A stretch of DNA of 64,000 bases from Desulfosporosinus sp. FKB (GCF_002196705.1 NZ_NADJ01000040.1:186001-250000), one strand, 5' to 3'. Shown: positions 9,283 through 18,605, numbered from the stretch's first letter. Numbers and translations are program-made. The notes: a model not told the origin generated them from the sequence alone.

Positions 9283-11445
9283 TTAGATTTTTCTCGTAAC
9301 TAAAACGTCTTGCAGAAGAGATCCTATATCAAGAATCAACGTGACTTTGCCATCGCCTAAAATTGTTGCGCCGGCAATTCCGGGCAGATTATTAAGAAAA
9401 TCGCCCAGGGACTTGATGACAACTTCCTGTTGTCCGCGCAATTCATCAACAATAAGTCCCAGCGCTTTGTCTCCAAAACCCACAACAACAACAAAAACCT
9501 CGTTATTAGTAGTTTCCGCATCCGGAAGGCCAAACTTTTCTTGCAAAGAAATCAAAGGCAAGGTGTTGCCGCGCAGCTGAACCATCTGCAAACCGCCTAC
9601 AGTCTTAATATCCGAACGGTTAACCAGCAAGGTCTCAAGAACCGAGGACAGCGGAACAGCATATATCTCATCCCGTACTTCCACGAGCAGAGCTTGTATG
9701 ATCGCTAAAGTCAAGGGCAGACGAATTGTAAAGGTTGTTCCCTTACCTTTGCGGGTTGTAATATCGACCATTCCTCCGAGATTATTCAAGGCCTTTTTCA
9801 CAACATCCATGCCCACGCCCCGCCCGGAAATGTCAGTGACTTTATCCGCCGTACTAAAACCGGGCAAGAAAATGAGGTTGGCGATATCATTTTCGGAGAG
9901 TTCTTCCCGCTCATTGATAAGGCCCTTGGAAAGTGCTATATTTTTAATTTTGTCAAGATCTAAACCGCCTCCGTCATCGGAGATGAGAATAGCGATATGG
10001 TTTCCATCATGATACGCATCCAAGGTAACTGTTCCGTGAACCGGTTTGCCTGCTGCCCGGCGTTCTTCCGGAGATTCAATACCATGGTCCACCGAGTTGC
10101 GGATGAGATGCATGAGAGGATCGCCGATGACTTCAACGACAGTCTTGTCAAGTTCAGTATCTTCACCCTTTAACACGAGATCGATTTCCTTACCCGTCTT
10201 TTTGGCCAGATCCCGTACCAAGCGCGGAAAACGATTGAAGACTGTTCCAATGGCGACCATGCGCAGTCGCATAACACTTTCTTGCAGATCATTCATTAAT
10301 CGCCCTAAGTAAACATTCGCCTCATTTAAATTATTTACCATAGGGTCCGTGCTGTATTGAGATTTTAAGTCTAAGCCAATTTGCACCAATCTGGTCCGGG
10401 TAATAACCATCTCACCAACGAGGTTAATAAGATTATCCATTCTTACCGTATCAACACGAATTGTATGAACCTGAGTGCTGCTTTCCCCATGCGTTTGGGC
10501 TTGTTCAGGAACAGCAGGCGTTACTGCAGATCTACTTTTTTCATTAGGGCTAACAGGCACACTCTGTTTTACAATTTCATTATTCTCGGTTTCACGATTA
10601 ACAATTTCGTTATTCGAAATTTTCGGTTCTTTTACGGCACTCTCCGCCGTTACATGGGGGAAAATCGTAACACTTGTTATGTCGGTGATTTCTAAAACTT
10701 CTTTTCGAATCTCTTCACTTGGTTCATCACTTAAAAAGAGAATAGAAAAACCATCAGCCTGTCCTGCTTCCAACTCTTCAACACTCGGAAGGATCTTTAT
10801 GACCTTCCCCATTCCTTCGAGCCGTTGGATGGACATCACGGCACGAACTGCCTTCATGAGAGTATTAGGGGAGAGCTTGATATCAAGTTCGTAAACACCG
10901 TGACCCATACCATGGGCATCGTTAACTTTTTCACGTTCCTGCTCAGTAAGAGAAAAGTCTATAGGTTCAAAACTGGCAGGCGCTTCCTCTTCATGGGTAG
11001 AGATCAGCTCGGTTTTCTTTGCAGCTGCAGGGGTTTCCCCATTTAATAAGGCTTTCATAGAATTCACTAAATCCTTAGATCCATATGTAATCTCTTGACG
11101 CTTCTCAACCTGTTCAAGCATAGCTTTGACCCTGTCAGTCACAGCAAGCAGAACATCAATCATTTCCAAGGAGACATCAATTTTCCCCTGTCTTAAGCGA
11201 TCCAATAAGTCCTCGGCGGCATGAGTTATTTCAACAATCGGAGTAAACCCCATCGTACCTGAAGCACCCTTCAAACTATGTGCCGAACGGAAAAGATCGT
11301 TAATTAAGCCAATATTTCCGCCCTCTTTTTCCAATTGTAATAACCCGGCTCCGAGCCTTTCAATCTGTTCTTGAGAATCCAATAAATAAAAATCCAAAAA
11401 TTCCCCTAACTCAACCCCTTGGTTTTTGTCATCGTCCTGGCTCAT
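9283..11445 (-). CDS. cheA: CheA, chemotaxis sensor histidine kinase
   Basis: CheA phosphorylates CheY and CheB in response to receptor signals. I chose the ATG at 11445 (MSQDDDKNQ), which has GAGGTG 6 bases upstream. The longer reading from 11463 lacks such a site. Domains by residue: P1 with phospho-His 56 (SAHSLKGASG), a P2-like CheY-binding region (about 180-280), a Pro/Glu-rich linker, P3 dimer helices, the P4 kinase with N box (HLIRNSVDHGIE), G1 (SDDGGGLD) and G2 (GRGVGMDVV), and a C-terminal CheW-like P5. Length 720, full. First gene of the long minus-strand operon. Confidence 0.97.
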   Translation of the reverse strand: MSQDDDKNQGVELGEFLDFYLLDSQEQIERLGAGLLQLEKEGGNIGLINDLFRSAHSLKGASGTMGFTPIVEITHAAEDLLDRLRQGKIDVSLEMIDVLLAVTDRVKAMLEQVEKRQEITYGSKDLVNSMKALLNGETPAAAKKTELISTHEEEAPASFEPIDFSLTEQEREKVNDAHGMGHGVYELDIKLSPNTLMKAVRAVMSIQRLEGMGKVIKILPSVEELEAGQADGFSILFLSDEPSEEIRKEVLEITDITSVTIFPHVTAESAVKEPKISNNEIVNRETENNEIVKQSVPVSPNEKSRSAVTPAVPEQAQTHGESSTQVHTIRVDTVRMDNLINLVGEMVITRTRLVQIGLDLKSQYSTDPMVNNLNEANVYLGRLMNDLQESVMRLRMVAIGTVFNRFPRLVRDLAKKTGKEIDLVLKGEDTELDKTVVEVIGDPLMHLIRNSVDHGIESPEERRAAGKPVHGTVTLDAYHDGNHIAILISDDGGGLDLDKIKNIALSKGLINEREELSENDIANLIFLPGFSTADKVTDISGRGVGMDVVKKALNNLGGMVDITTRKGKGTTFTIRLPLTLAIIQALLVEVRDEIYAVPLSSVLETLLVNRSDIKTVGGLQMVQLRGNTLPLISLQEKFGLPDAETTNNEVFVVVVGFGDKALGLIVDELRGQQEVVIKSLGDFLNNLPGIAGATILGDGKVTLILDIGSLLQDVLVTRKI

Positions 11446-11516
11446 CCATGTCACCTCAATCATTCAGGTTATTCCACAGTTAATAACTTTCGCTCTATTT
11501 CCTAATCCGAGACATT

Positions 11517-11566
11517 GCAAACATTGTAAATCACCAGTTATCGACACATATCTTGTGGATTAGATA
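11517..11566 (-). promoter_or_regulatory. Possible sigma-D (sigma-28)-like promoter upstream of cheA
   Basis: On the minus strand GTCGATAA (11545-11538) matches seven of eight bases of the motility sigma factor -10 element GCCGATAA. Eleven bases further up, the octamer TCTAATCC only weakly resembles the -35 element. The site is about 90 bases before cheA. Tentative because the -35 is poor. Confidence 0.3.
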
Positions 11567-12015
11567 TGTTCCTTCTATATATGTCTCTTCTATTTAAATT
11601 ATTAACTCAGATACTTTTATTCGCCATCATTTATCATACTCCTCCACATATTCTTATGAATTTCCTAAATATGATAGCTCGAATTAATAATAAACCTTTT
11701 TTCGCATCCTGTTATATAGGACCTTTGGGTATAATTCAATAGTACAGGTCGCATCTTTCAAAAGAGCAATACACCAATGAATAAGATTGTAAATTTGTAT
11801 TTTTCTAAATCATTATTAATTTTTTAGTTAGACTAATTCTAGCATCTACTTTGTTTTCCGTATATAGCCTTTTCGACAAATTTTTCAGGAATATCGTAGA
11901 AAGAAATCAGCAAGATTGGAAAGGTATGGATGGAATGATTTGAAGATTTCACATAATCATTTTTTAAATAAATTATTTATTCAAATCAATTGCTTAAATA
12001 CTTTATAACGAAATC

Positions 12016-12065
12016 AGCCACTATATATAGCGGCATTTGGAAAGATGCATCTATATATAGTGGCT
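12016..12065. repeat. Perfect 15-bp inverted repeat (hairpin) in intergenic DNA
   Basis: Arms at 12016-12030 and 12051-12065 (agccactatatatag and its exact complement) enclose a 20-base loop. The loop itself contains a shorter pairing (gcat/atgc). No T-run follows on either side, so it is not a normal Rho-independent terminator. It could be an operator, an RNA stem or the remnant of a small element. Confidence 0.7.
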
Positions 12066-12190
12066 AGATATCAGTGATTTGAAATTATGAAATTGATTTG
12101 TTCACATTTGGCTTTAATTATAAATATATTTAATGAACCTATTTGCATTAAAGGGTATTTAGACTCCCCCCTTAAGAACTACTAATTTGA

Positions 12191-12224
12191 TGAAACTATG
12201 GCCAATGATTAAGACACAACCTAC
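12191..12224. repeat. Copy A of a dispersed imperfect 34-bp repeat
   Basis: This stretch matches 52768-52801 at 28 of 34 positions in the same orientation; both begin TGAAACT and share ATTAAG and CACAACC. Read on the minus strand, most differences fall at third codon positions of a shared peptide-like reading (VGC.LII.HSFI). No start codon or ribosome site supports a gene. Confidence 0.5.
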
Positions 12225-12377
12225 TATATTAATGTCTGTAATTTTGCAATCAAATTAATCTGAACTTTATTCTAAATCCCTAAATACTGTTGTATTACTT
12301 TTTGCGCATGTTACAATAGCAACGGAGCTTAAATTTAATAAGAAATTTCAAGGTACTATGGATAAGGGGATAAAAGT

Positions 12378-13424
12378 ATGATTACACTCAGTGTTTGCAT
12401 GATCGTAAAGAATGAAGAGCAGCTAATTGCCAGGTGCCTTAATTGCATAAATGATATCGCCGACGAAATTGTTATTATTGATACAGGATCAGTCGATAAC
12501 ACTAAAGAAATTGCCCGCCAGTATACATCTAAGATTTATGATTTTGAGTGGATCGACGACTTTTCTGCAGCTAGAAACTTTTCTTTCTCCAAAGCCACCA
12601 TGGATTATATTTACGCAGCCGATGCCGATGAACTGATCGACGAGAAAAACAGAGAAAAGTTTAAGCGCTTAAAGTCCACCCTTGATAAAGACGTAGAAAT
12701 TGTAGAGATGAAATACGGCAATCAGTTAGAGAAAGGCAGCACCTATAATTTTGATGTAGAATATCGGCCAAAACTATTTAAGCGGGTTAGATCCTTTAAG
12801 TGGATCGACCCCATTCATGAAATAGTAGATTGTCGCTTAAACTCAATGAAATCCGACATTCTTATTACGCATAAACCTCTAACCAGCCATGCCTCACGTG
12901 ACCTTTCACATCTCCAGAACCTCACCGCTAAAAATACCGTCTTAAATTCAAGATTACATATGATGTACGCTCGGGAATTACTTATCGCCGGCACCGAGGA
13001 AGATTTCTATAACGCCTTTGAGTATTTCAACAGATCTTTACCAACTATGAATAAGGATGATATTCGACTGTCCCACTGCGTTTTAGCTCGGTACTTCAAT
13101 CTAAAATCAGATAGCTATAATCTCTTTAAAATAGCAGCTAAAAACATTCAAGGAGCTGCCAGTGCCGAGATCTGCTGTGAATTAGGCAGCTATTATATGA
13201 AAGAAAAGGACTATAATGAGGCTGTCTACTGGTACTATACAGCGGCAACAGCTGCATCAGCAGACTTGTCCATAAATTACGTCCAATTTATACCCAATTT
13301 GCAATTGTGTCGTTGTTTTATTGAACTAGGTGATCTTGCTGAAGCGGCGAAATATAATGATATGGCCGGCATTTTTAAGCCGGATAGCCCGGAAGTGGCC
13401 GCTAATAGGAATCTATTTAGTTAG
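12378..13424 (+). CDS. Family 2 glycosyltransferase with C-terminal TPR-like region
   Basis: The 348-residue protein begins ITLSVCMIVKNEEQLIARCL and has IVIIDTGSVDNTKEIA and ADADELI, the nucleotide-sugar and metal-binding motifs of GT2 (GT-A fold) enzymes. The last 130 residues are helical with TPR-like spacing (YYMKEKDYNEAVYWYYTAA, GDLAEAAKYNDMA). The ATG at 12378 has AAGGGG upstream. It is the only forward gene between two minus-strand flagellar blocks. A role in glycan assembly, possibly on flagellin, follows from context only; sugar donor and acceptor are unknown. Confidence 0.85.
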   Translation: MITLSVCMIVKNEEQLIARCLNCINDIADEIVIIDTGSVDNTKEIARQYTSKIYDFEWIDDFSAARNFSFSKATMDYIYAADADELIDEKNREKFKRLKSTLDKDVEIVEMKYGNQLEKGSTYNFDVEYRPKLFKRVRSFKWIDPIHEIVDCRLNSMKSDILITHKPLTSHASRDLSHLQNLTAKNTVLNSRLHMMYARELLIAGTEEDFYNAFEYFNRSLPTMNKDDIRLSHCVLARYFNLKSDSYNLFKIAAKNIQGAASAEICCELGSYYMKEKDYNEAVYWYYTAATAASADLSINYVQFIPNLQLCRCFIELGDLAEAAKYNDMAGIFKPDSPEVAANRNLFS

Positions 13425-13502
13425 CAACCATTGCCGTGAATTATAATGAATCTGCAGGACCAGACCTTTGAACAATGTACCTTTGATCGCCCTGCCTTTA
13501 AT

Positions 13503-14000
13503 CTATCTTTTTTTGTCAACAAATCTCGGCTCGGGGGCGTAAACTTTATGGTAAAAACGGCCCGGGTGAAGAACACTTCTAACGCGGAGAAGCTGGAGTT
13601 TTGCTCCTTCTCTGACCATTTTAGCGTTCTTTAGATATTCCTTATCCAGGTTCTGTATTTGCAGAATAAGTTCACGTATCATAGCAGATCGAGTTTTTAG
13701 GTTCTTATATAGGTCTTCGGAGATATATGATTGAATTGACTCCAGATTAAAATTTTTTTGACCGATTTTTTGGATTATTTTACTCTGAAGCAAATCAATC
13801 TCTATGTTTACTTGATCAATTTGATCGATCACACCTTGACGCTGTTCTAATATTTCTTTGGATAATTCAAGTTCATTATCCAGTGACTTTGATTCAAGTT
13901 TTTGGGTTAATTCGAGCATTTCCTTAAAATGAGCTAGGTTTATACTCGTTTTTTCGTAGATATCCTGACATTGATTACTTATACCCAAATCCATCGTCAC
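13503..14000 (-). CDS. Coiled-coil protein, possible flagellar export chaperone (FlgN/FliT-like)
   Basis: A 165-residue protein without a signal peptide or membrane segment. It is nearly all amphipathic helix up to about residue 130 (ELTQKLESKSLDNELELSKEIL and QRQGVIDQIDQVNIEIDLLQ), followed by a basic, aromatic tail (RFYHKVYAPEPRFVDKKR). The helical part resembles FlgN/FliT-type chaperones in pattern only. It is the last gene of the minus-strand glycosylation block, 25 bases after the Maf gene. The start could be codon 1 or the ATG two codons later. Function not recognised with confidence. Confidence 0.6.
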   Translation of the reverse strand: MTMDLGISNQCQDIYEKTSINLAHFKEMLELTQKLESKSLDNELELSKEILEQRQGVIDQIDQVNIEIDLLQSKIIQKIGQKNFNLESIQSYISEDLYKNLKTRSAMIRELILQIQNLDKEYLKNAKMVREGAKLQLLRVRSVLHPGRFYHKVYAPEPRFVDKKR

Positions 14001-14025
14001 TTGTTCCTTTCTCGTTTCCCTGAAT

Positions 14026-15339
14026 TCATTCGAATATTTCCTCTAATTTCCTATCGATTGTCCCCTTGATTTTTGCACCTTTACTTGCATTAAAAAAGGT
14101 GATTTGAGGATTTGCTTCTATAACTCGTTCTATCCAACGTTTATAACTCAATAGACCTGAATTTGTATACAACAGATCTCCGCTAACTCCTACGACTGTT
14201 TCAGAATGCCCCTGAAGAAACGCCTCATTACTCTCCCCGTATATTTCAGTAAAAGTCTCAGTGTGGTGTTTGTTGTCAATAAACGCTAAATCTTGGCCTG
14301 TAAAGATAATTGGGTTCGCTCTGGCCATAAGGGCAATCGATAAAATTGCTGTGGATACAGACTTGCCGGTTTCAATGGTCAATTTCCCCTGAATTGTTTC
14401 ATTACAAAATATGTACTTCGGCCCCCGATAATTTGATACCGCTAAATGAGAAGCCGAACTTAAAAAGCAAAGGGGGACACTAAGATTTTCATATCCACTA
14501 AGTTGCTTTGCTACGAGATCAGATGCATCAATAACGCAAATCATGTCAGGTTTAACTCGATATTTCATGAGAGTCCTGAGGGCACTTCCTGCACAGAACA
14601 GATTATACCGGCCTCGAAACCTGGATAAACACTCAACACTTAAGTCCAGAGATGGGCCGGAAGAAGCAATAACTACTGGCTTAGCCTCAAAATTATATTT
14701 ATTAAAGAAATCATCAATGATATTGTAACCATCTGTTAGGTTAAGTTCATCATTTTCATGAAGAAGAGACCCAAAGCGTTCTATACCAATTTTACTCAAT
14801 TCAAAATCAAGTATTGCATTTTTAAAATCCTCATACTCATTTGGTAAAGCCCGCAATGAAGGTTTATATATTATAAGATCACCAACATAGCCAAGCTTTT
14901 CAGAAAACCTACATAGGAAATTATGATCATATCCCTCTATCAGTTTTACACGATGGTCATTCAATACCTCTTGTACCATGTCAAGAGTCTTAACTATTTT
15001 CAAAATGGCCTTATCTGCCTCGAATAAATACACTCTGCAATCCGAGCCGATTTTTTTTAATAATTCTTTAATATGATACCCAAAACCCAACCCGTAAACA
15101 ACAACACAATTTTTATCCTGGTATATCATTCTGTGATGATCGATAAATGCTGTGGCCTCCTTATAAGGATCATATCGGCTATGAATCAGTATATCATTAA
15201 TCGCCAAAGTGGGTTGCCCATTTTTGGTTTCGAAAATTTTTAGAACACGACCGTCATTTAGTGTAAAGACTCCATTCAAATAAAATCGCCCCCTTAGATC
15301 AAGGCCAAAGGAATTGACTTTTGAACACCACTCTGCCAC
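14026..15339 (-). CDS. Maf-type motility-associated glycosyltransferase (DUF115)
   Basis: Maf proteins transfer nonulosonic acids (pseudaminic or legionaminic) onto flagellin Ser/Thr before export. The 437-residue protein has the Maf signatures NDILIHSRYDPYKEA, VVVYGLGFGYHI, KPVVIASSGPSLD and ANPIIFTGQDLAF, the central DUF115 domain that resembles CMP-sialyl-transferases. It overlaps the preceding small helical gene by 46 bases. It is shorter than the second Maf at 22742-24613, which has an extra C-terminal helical domain. Neighbouring genes make CMP-legionaminic acid, the likely donor. Confidence 0.88.
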   Translation of the reverse strand: MAEWCSKVNSFGLDLRGRFYLNGVFTLNDGRVLKIFETKNGQPTLAINDILIHSRYDPYKEATAFIDHHRMIYQDKNCVVVYGLGFGYHIKELLKKIGSDCRVYLFEADKAILKIVKTLDMVQEVLNDHRVKLIEGYDHNFLCRFSEKLGYVGDLIIYKPSLRALPNEYEDFKNAILDFELSKIGIERFGSLLHENDELNLTDGYNIIDDFFNKYNFEAKPVVIASSGPSLDLSVECLSRFRGRYNLFCAGSALRTLMKYRVKPDMICVIDASDLVAKQLSGYENLSVPLCFLSSASHLAVSNYRGPKYIFCNETIQGKLTIETGKSVSTAILSIALMARANPIIFTGQDLAFIDNKHHTETFTEIYGESNEAFLQGHSETVVGVSGDLLYTNSGLLSYKRWIERVIEANPQITFFNASKGAKIKGTIDRKLEEIFE

Positions 15340-15650
15340 ATCTGAAGTATGGGAACAACTTCGAATTCCAACAAATCGGCAACTAACACAATGTCCTTTT
15401 TTAGCATGGCATTATTTATTTCATTTATTTTGGCTAAAATGCCTTCTGTGGTGATCTGCTCTTTTTGAACAAGGCGCGTTAGTTCTATAGCTTCAACCAA
15501 CCATAAAATCCCATCGGCAATCAAGGAAACGGATTGAAAACCTTTATATTCCTGACCACTATGGAAATATTCTGCAGCTTCAAGAGTTCCCTTTGTTAAT
15601 TTATTAAGGTATTCGTATGCTGTTCGCAATACCTCAATTTGTTTTTCCAT
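15294..15650 (-). CDS. Small helical protein paired with Maf (flagellar glycosylation)
   Basis: A 118-residue, all-helical, soluble protein of unknown family. Its C-terminal part (AMLKKDIVLVADLLEFEVVPIL) resembles the C-terminus of the 91-residue protein at 24620 (KFLETKDYVRLMDVLIFEIKPLF), and each gene lies directly before a Maf gene. That pattern suggests a partner or chaperone of Maf or flagellin. The gene runs 46 bases into maf, so the two are probably translated together. Function is inferred from position only. Confidence 0.7.
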   Translation of the reverse strand: MEKQIEVLRTAYEYLNKLTKGTLEAAEYFHSGQEYKGFQSVSLIADGILWLVEAIELTRLVQKEQITTEGILAKINEINNAMLKKDIVLVADLLEFEVVPILQMWQSGVQKSIPLALI

Positions 15651-15695
15651 TTCTTACACCCTTCTTGTTATTGAATTTTATTAATAGGATTATAT

Positions 15696-16436
15696 TTACT
15701 TTTCCGCTCTTAATAATGGACAATTGCCAATATTATTCTGTAAAATCATCAGTCGATGCTCAGCTATAGAAAAATCAAATAATGTATCTATATCAACTGA
15801 ATTTTCCCTTGGCATTATGTAGGCATATGATTTGCAATCATAAATATTTTGTGATTTTGAAAAATGCTTTACTTTTACGATGTAAAGTGCTCCATTAATC
15901 CTGTAGTATGTTGGTAAATCTTGTCTCGTTTTTGTTAGAATTTCATTACGCAGAAATCCATTTAGTGATTTACTCTTTGGTAGTGTATTGTACCATAATG
16001 GAGAATGATCAGCTTCACAAACTGAAACCACAGCATCCGCATTTTTTAACATCATGGTATTAATAGCAGCTAATATATCCTGAGATGTTCTTAGAGGCGA
16101 TGTTGGTTGTAAGATAACAAAGATGTCAAATTCTTTGCCAATAGTATGATATTGATCAAGTGCCTCTTTCACGCAATCCCAAGTCGAAGCTGTATCAGTA
16201 GCCAGCCCATTTGATCTTAAAAATGGAACATTTGCCCCATTTTGTATTGCAATATCAGCATATTTCTGTGAATCGGTGGACAGAAATATTTCATCGAAAA
16301 TGCCAGTCTCTTGGGCCGCAACAATACTATAAGCAATCAAGGGTTTCCCATTAAGAATGCGAATATTCTTGTCGGGTAAGCCTTTTGAGCCACTACGTGC
16401 AGGGATTATAGCTATTACTCTATTGTTATTGAACAT
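15696..16436 (-). CDS. legF: CMP-legionaminic acid synthase (acylneuraminate cytidylyltransferase)
   Basis: This enzyme activates a nonulosonic acid with CTP to give the CMP-sugar used by Maf. The 246-residue protein has IIPARSGSKGLPDKNIR, the CTP-binding loop of the NeuA/LegF/PseF family, plus FVILQPTSPLRTSQDI and the catalytic-type INGALYIVK segment. It follows legG by 4 bases. NeuA, LegF and PseF are hard to tell apart by eye. LegF is chosen because the neighbouring dehydratase, aminotransferase and hydrolysing epimerase fit the legionaminic route. Confidence 0.87.
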   Translation of the reverse strand: MFNNNRVIAIIPARSGSKGLPDKNIRILNGKPLIAYSIVAAQETGIFDEIFLSTDSQKYADIAIQNGANVPFLRSNGLATDTASTWDCVKEALDQYHTIGKEFDIFVILQPTSPLRTSQDILAAINTMMLKNADAVVSVCEADHSPLWYNTLPKSKSLNGFLRNEILTKTRQDLPTYYRINGALYIVKVKHFSKSQNIYDCKSYAYIMPRENSVDIDTLFDFSIAEHRLMILQNNIGNCPLLRAEK

Positions 16437-16440
16437 CGTC

Positions 16441-17610
16441 CTACCCCCTCACATCATAAAAGCTCTTTTTAAGGTTGATCTTGTCATTATCTAGAAAATC
16501 CTTAATAACTGCTATAATTTTTTGTGAAGCCTTCCCATTCCCATAGGGATTTACCTGATTAGCAATCTCGAGCAAAAAACGCTGCGACTTTGCTTTCTTA
16601 ATACTCTTGACTATAGCGTTCTTATCCGGTTTACAATTTATAACTGATTTTGCACAAATCCTACCCTTCTGCCTGTCTCCAATATTAATCGTAGGTTTCT
16701 TGAAACTTGGGGTTTCAAGAATTCCACTGGAAGAATTGCCAATTACCATTTCACAATATTTCATAGCAGAAAGGTAACGTAAAACTCCCATCGAAGTTTG
16801 AGCAATAGCATTTTTCCTTGGCTTACAGTATGCATCAATCTTTTTATTGATTGCCCGACCACTAGCATCAGCATTAGCCTTTGTAAATATGTAATTCAGC
16901 CCGTTTATCTCATCCAAAGCCAATAATAGGTCTTCAATTTGTTTTATAGCAGTATTTTTTTCTAATGTTACCGGATGAAAGGTTACAAGGGCATATGGGC
17001 TATTTAAGTCAAATCCGATGCTTCGGATCAGCTCTTCTTTTGTCATTAAGGATATGTTTTTAATATTCTCTACACCAATTGCCCCCACATTGAATACCCG
17101 ATCCGGTGCTTCCCCCATCTTAATAACACGCTGTCTATATTTTTCCGTTGATGTAAAGTGCAAATAACTCATTTTACTTATTGAGTGACGAAAAAATTCA
17201 TCAACTGCCCCTTCTGTGGTTTCCCCACCATATAGATGAGCAATTGGTATACAATCCACAGCTGCAGCTATGGCAGCAGCAAATATTTCAAATCGGTCAC
17301 CTAAAACAACCACCATATCGGGTCGAAACTGTTGAAAATACTCAGCAAACCCTATAACACCAATTCCGATAGCTCTGGAAATACCCTTATTTGAATCATC
17401 ATCATTTCGCAAAACATCAATTTTAGCATCTATAGAAAAGCCATCCGCTTCTATCTCCTTATATGTCAAACCAAAATCTTCTGATAAGTGCATACCTGTT
17501 GCCACTATTTTTAGTACAAAATCGTTAATAGCGATAACTCGCTCGATAATAGGCCTTAAAAGGCCATATTCAGCTCGCGATCCCGTGACAATACAGATTG
17601 TTTTTTTCAT
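16441..17610 (-). CDS. legG: Hydrolysing UDP-sugar 2-epimerase (NeuC/LegG type)
   Basis: It removes the nucleotide and inverts C2 to give the free mannose-configured sugar for legionaminic acid synthase. The 389-residue protein starts MKKTICIVTGSRAEYGLLRP and contains VVVLGDRFEIFAAA, HLYGGETTEGAVDEFFRHSI and IGNSSSGILETPSF, all characteristic of hydrolysing UDP-GlcNAc 2-epimerases of the NeuC/LegG group. It overlaps legI by 4 bases. In the legionaminic route the substrate is a diacetamido-trideoxy sugar carried on UDP or GDP; which one cannot be read here. Confidence 0.88.
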   Translation of the reverse strand: MKKTICIVTGSRAEYGLLRPIIERVIAINDFVLKIVATGMHLSEDFGLTYKEIEADGFSIDAKIDVLRNDDDSNKGISRAIGIGVIGFAEYFQQFRPDMVVVLGDRFEIFAAAIAAAVDCIPIAHLYGGETTEGAVDEFFRHSISKMSYLHFTSTEKYRQRVIKMGEAPDRVFNVGAIGVENIKNISLMTKEELIRSIGFDLNSPYALVTFHPVTLEKNTAIKQIEDLLLALDEINGLNYIFTKANADASGRAINKKIDAYCKPRKNAIAQTSMGVLRYLSAMKYCEMVIGNSSSGILETPSFKKPTINIGDRQKGRICAKSVINCKPDKNAIVKSIKKAKSQRFLLEIANQVNPYGNGKASQKIIAVIKDFLDNDKINLKKSFYDVRG

Positions 17611-18605
17611 AAATCAATCAACTCGTCCTCATAAAAATCTCTCTTAGCTTTCTTCCCTAAAACTTCATACCATTTTAAGGGCGAAATTCCACTTCCCGGA
17701 CGCTTAACGGTTAAATTATCCTCAGCAAAGATTTCACCTGTAAAAATATTTCGTCGGGCAACAATACTTTTCCGCGCTACTTCCTTATTAGGAGTTTCGG
17801 ATTCTGAAGGCCGTTTTATGCCATCTCCCAAAGCAACTTCTATATTTCTGATAGATTTCACCATATCTTTGAGTTCTTGAGGGTTGAGACTAGATTTATG
17901 ATCTGGTCCATCCATATTTTTATCAAGAGTAAAATGCTTTTCGATCACTTCAGCTCCTAACGCTACTGCAGCAATAGGAGCTTCAATCCCAGTGGTATGA
18001 TCTGAATAGCCGACCGCAACGCCAAAGCGTTGTTTCAAAGTTAGCATTGCCTTTATGTTGGCATCTTCAAAGGGTGTGGGGTACTGAGTATTACAGTGTA
18101 GTAAGGTTATCGTTCCAGCGCCATTTTTCCGTAGAACCTCTAAGGCAAACCCCACTTCATCCAAATCACTCATCCCAGTTGACATTATCACTGACTTGCC
18201 CATCTGTGCAATTTTTATCAGATACGGCAGGTTAGTAATCTCTCCAGATGGCACTTTGTATATAGGGATCTCTAGACCTTCTAAAAAATCTATGCTATCT
18301 AAATCAAATGGTGTAGAGAGAAACAATAGCTCTTTTTCCACACAATACTTCTTAAGTTCCTGAAAATCATTAAACGATAACTCTAATTTCTTAATCATTT
18401 CCAGCTGACTTTCATCAGACCCAGTAGATTGTTTTTGATAGTCCGCTTTACGAGCCACTTTTGACACCAGATTCTCTGCTTTAAAGGTTTGAAATTTGAC
18501 GGCATCCGCTCCAGCACTTTTTGCGGTGTCTATCAATTTTTTAGCCAGTTTTATGTCGCCGTTATGGTTTACTCCCGCCTCGGCTATAACAAAAGTCTTA
18601 GCCAT
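17607..18605 (-). CDS. legI: N,N'-diacetyllegionaminate synthase (NeuB family)
   Basis: It condenses the C6 sugar with phosphoenolpyruvate to form the nine-carbon acid. The 332-residue protein has the NeuB TIM-barrel motifs IAEAGVNHNGDIKLAK, DAVKFQTFKAENL, STPFDLDSIDFLE, VGYSDHT and EKHFTLDKNMDGPDH, followed by a C-terminal SAF (antifreeze-like) domain from about residue 275. Length matches the family. It overlaps legH by 8 bases and legG by 4, forming a tight operon. PseI and NeuB are the alternatives; the neighbours favour LegI. Confidence 0.9.
   Translation of the reverse strand: MAKTFVIAEAGVNHNGDIKLAKKLIDTAKSAGADAVKFQTFKAENLVSKVARKADYQKQSTGSDESQLEMIKKLELSFNDFQELKKYCVEKELLFLSTPFDLDSIDFLEGLEIPIYKVPSGEITNLPYLIKIAQMGKSVIMSTGMSDLDEVGFALEVLRKNGAGTITLLHCNTQYPTPFEDANIKAMLTLKQRFGVAVGYSDHTTGIEAPIAAVALGAEVIEKHFTLDKNMDGPDHKSSLNPQELKDMVKSIRNIEVALGDGIKRPSESETPNKEVARKSIVARRNIFTGEIFAEDNLTVKRPGSGISPLKWYEVLGKKAKRDFYEDELIDL

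Larger units (their letters stand above)
11464..12377. other. Long AT-rich intergenic region between cheA and the forward glycosyltransferase
   Basis: About 0.9 kb without a credible gene on either strand. It should hold the divergent promoters of the minus-strand che/fli operon and of the forward glycosyltransferase at 12378. Visible structure: a sigma-D-like -10 near 11540, a perfect 15-base inverted repeat at 12016-12065, and at 12191-12224 a copy of a short imperfect repeat also found at 52768. The rest is low-complexity AT-rich DNA. Confidence 0.6.

Noticed and set aside
9341-11046. Several plus-strand readings of 70-140 codons across cheA
   Set aside because: Antisense shadows of a well-supported gene; no independent start signals.
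13446-13634. Forward 62-codon reading after the glycosyltransferase
   Set aside because: Mostly antisense to the coiled-coil gene at 13503-14000, without a ribosome site.
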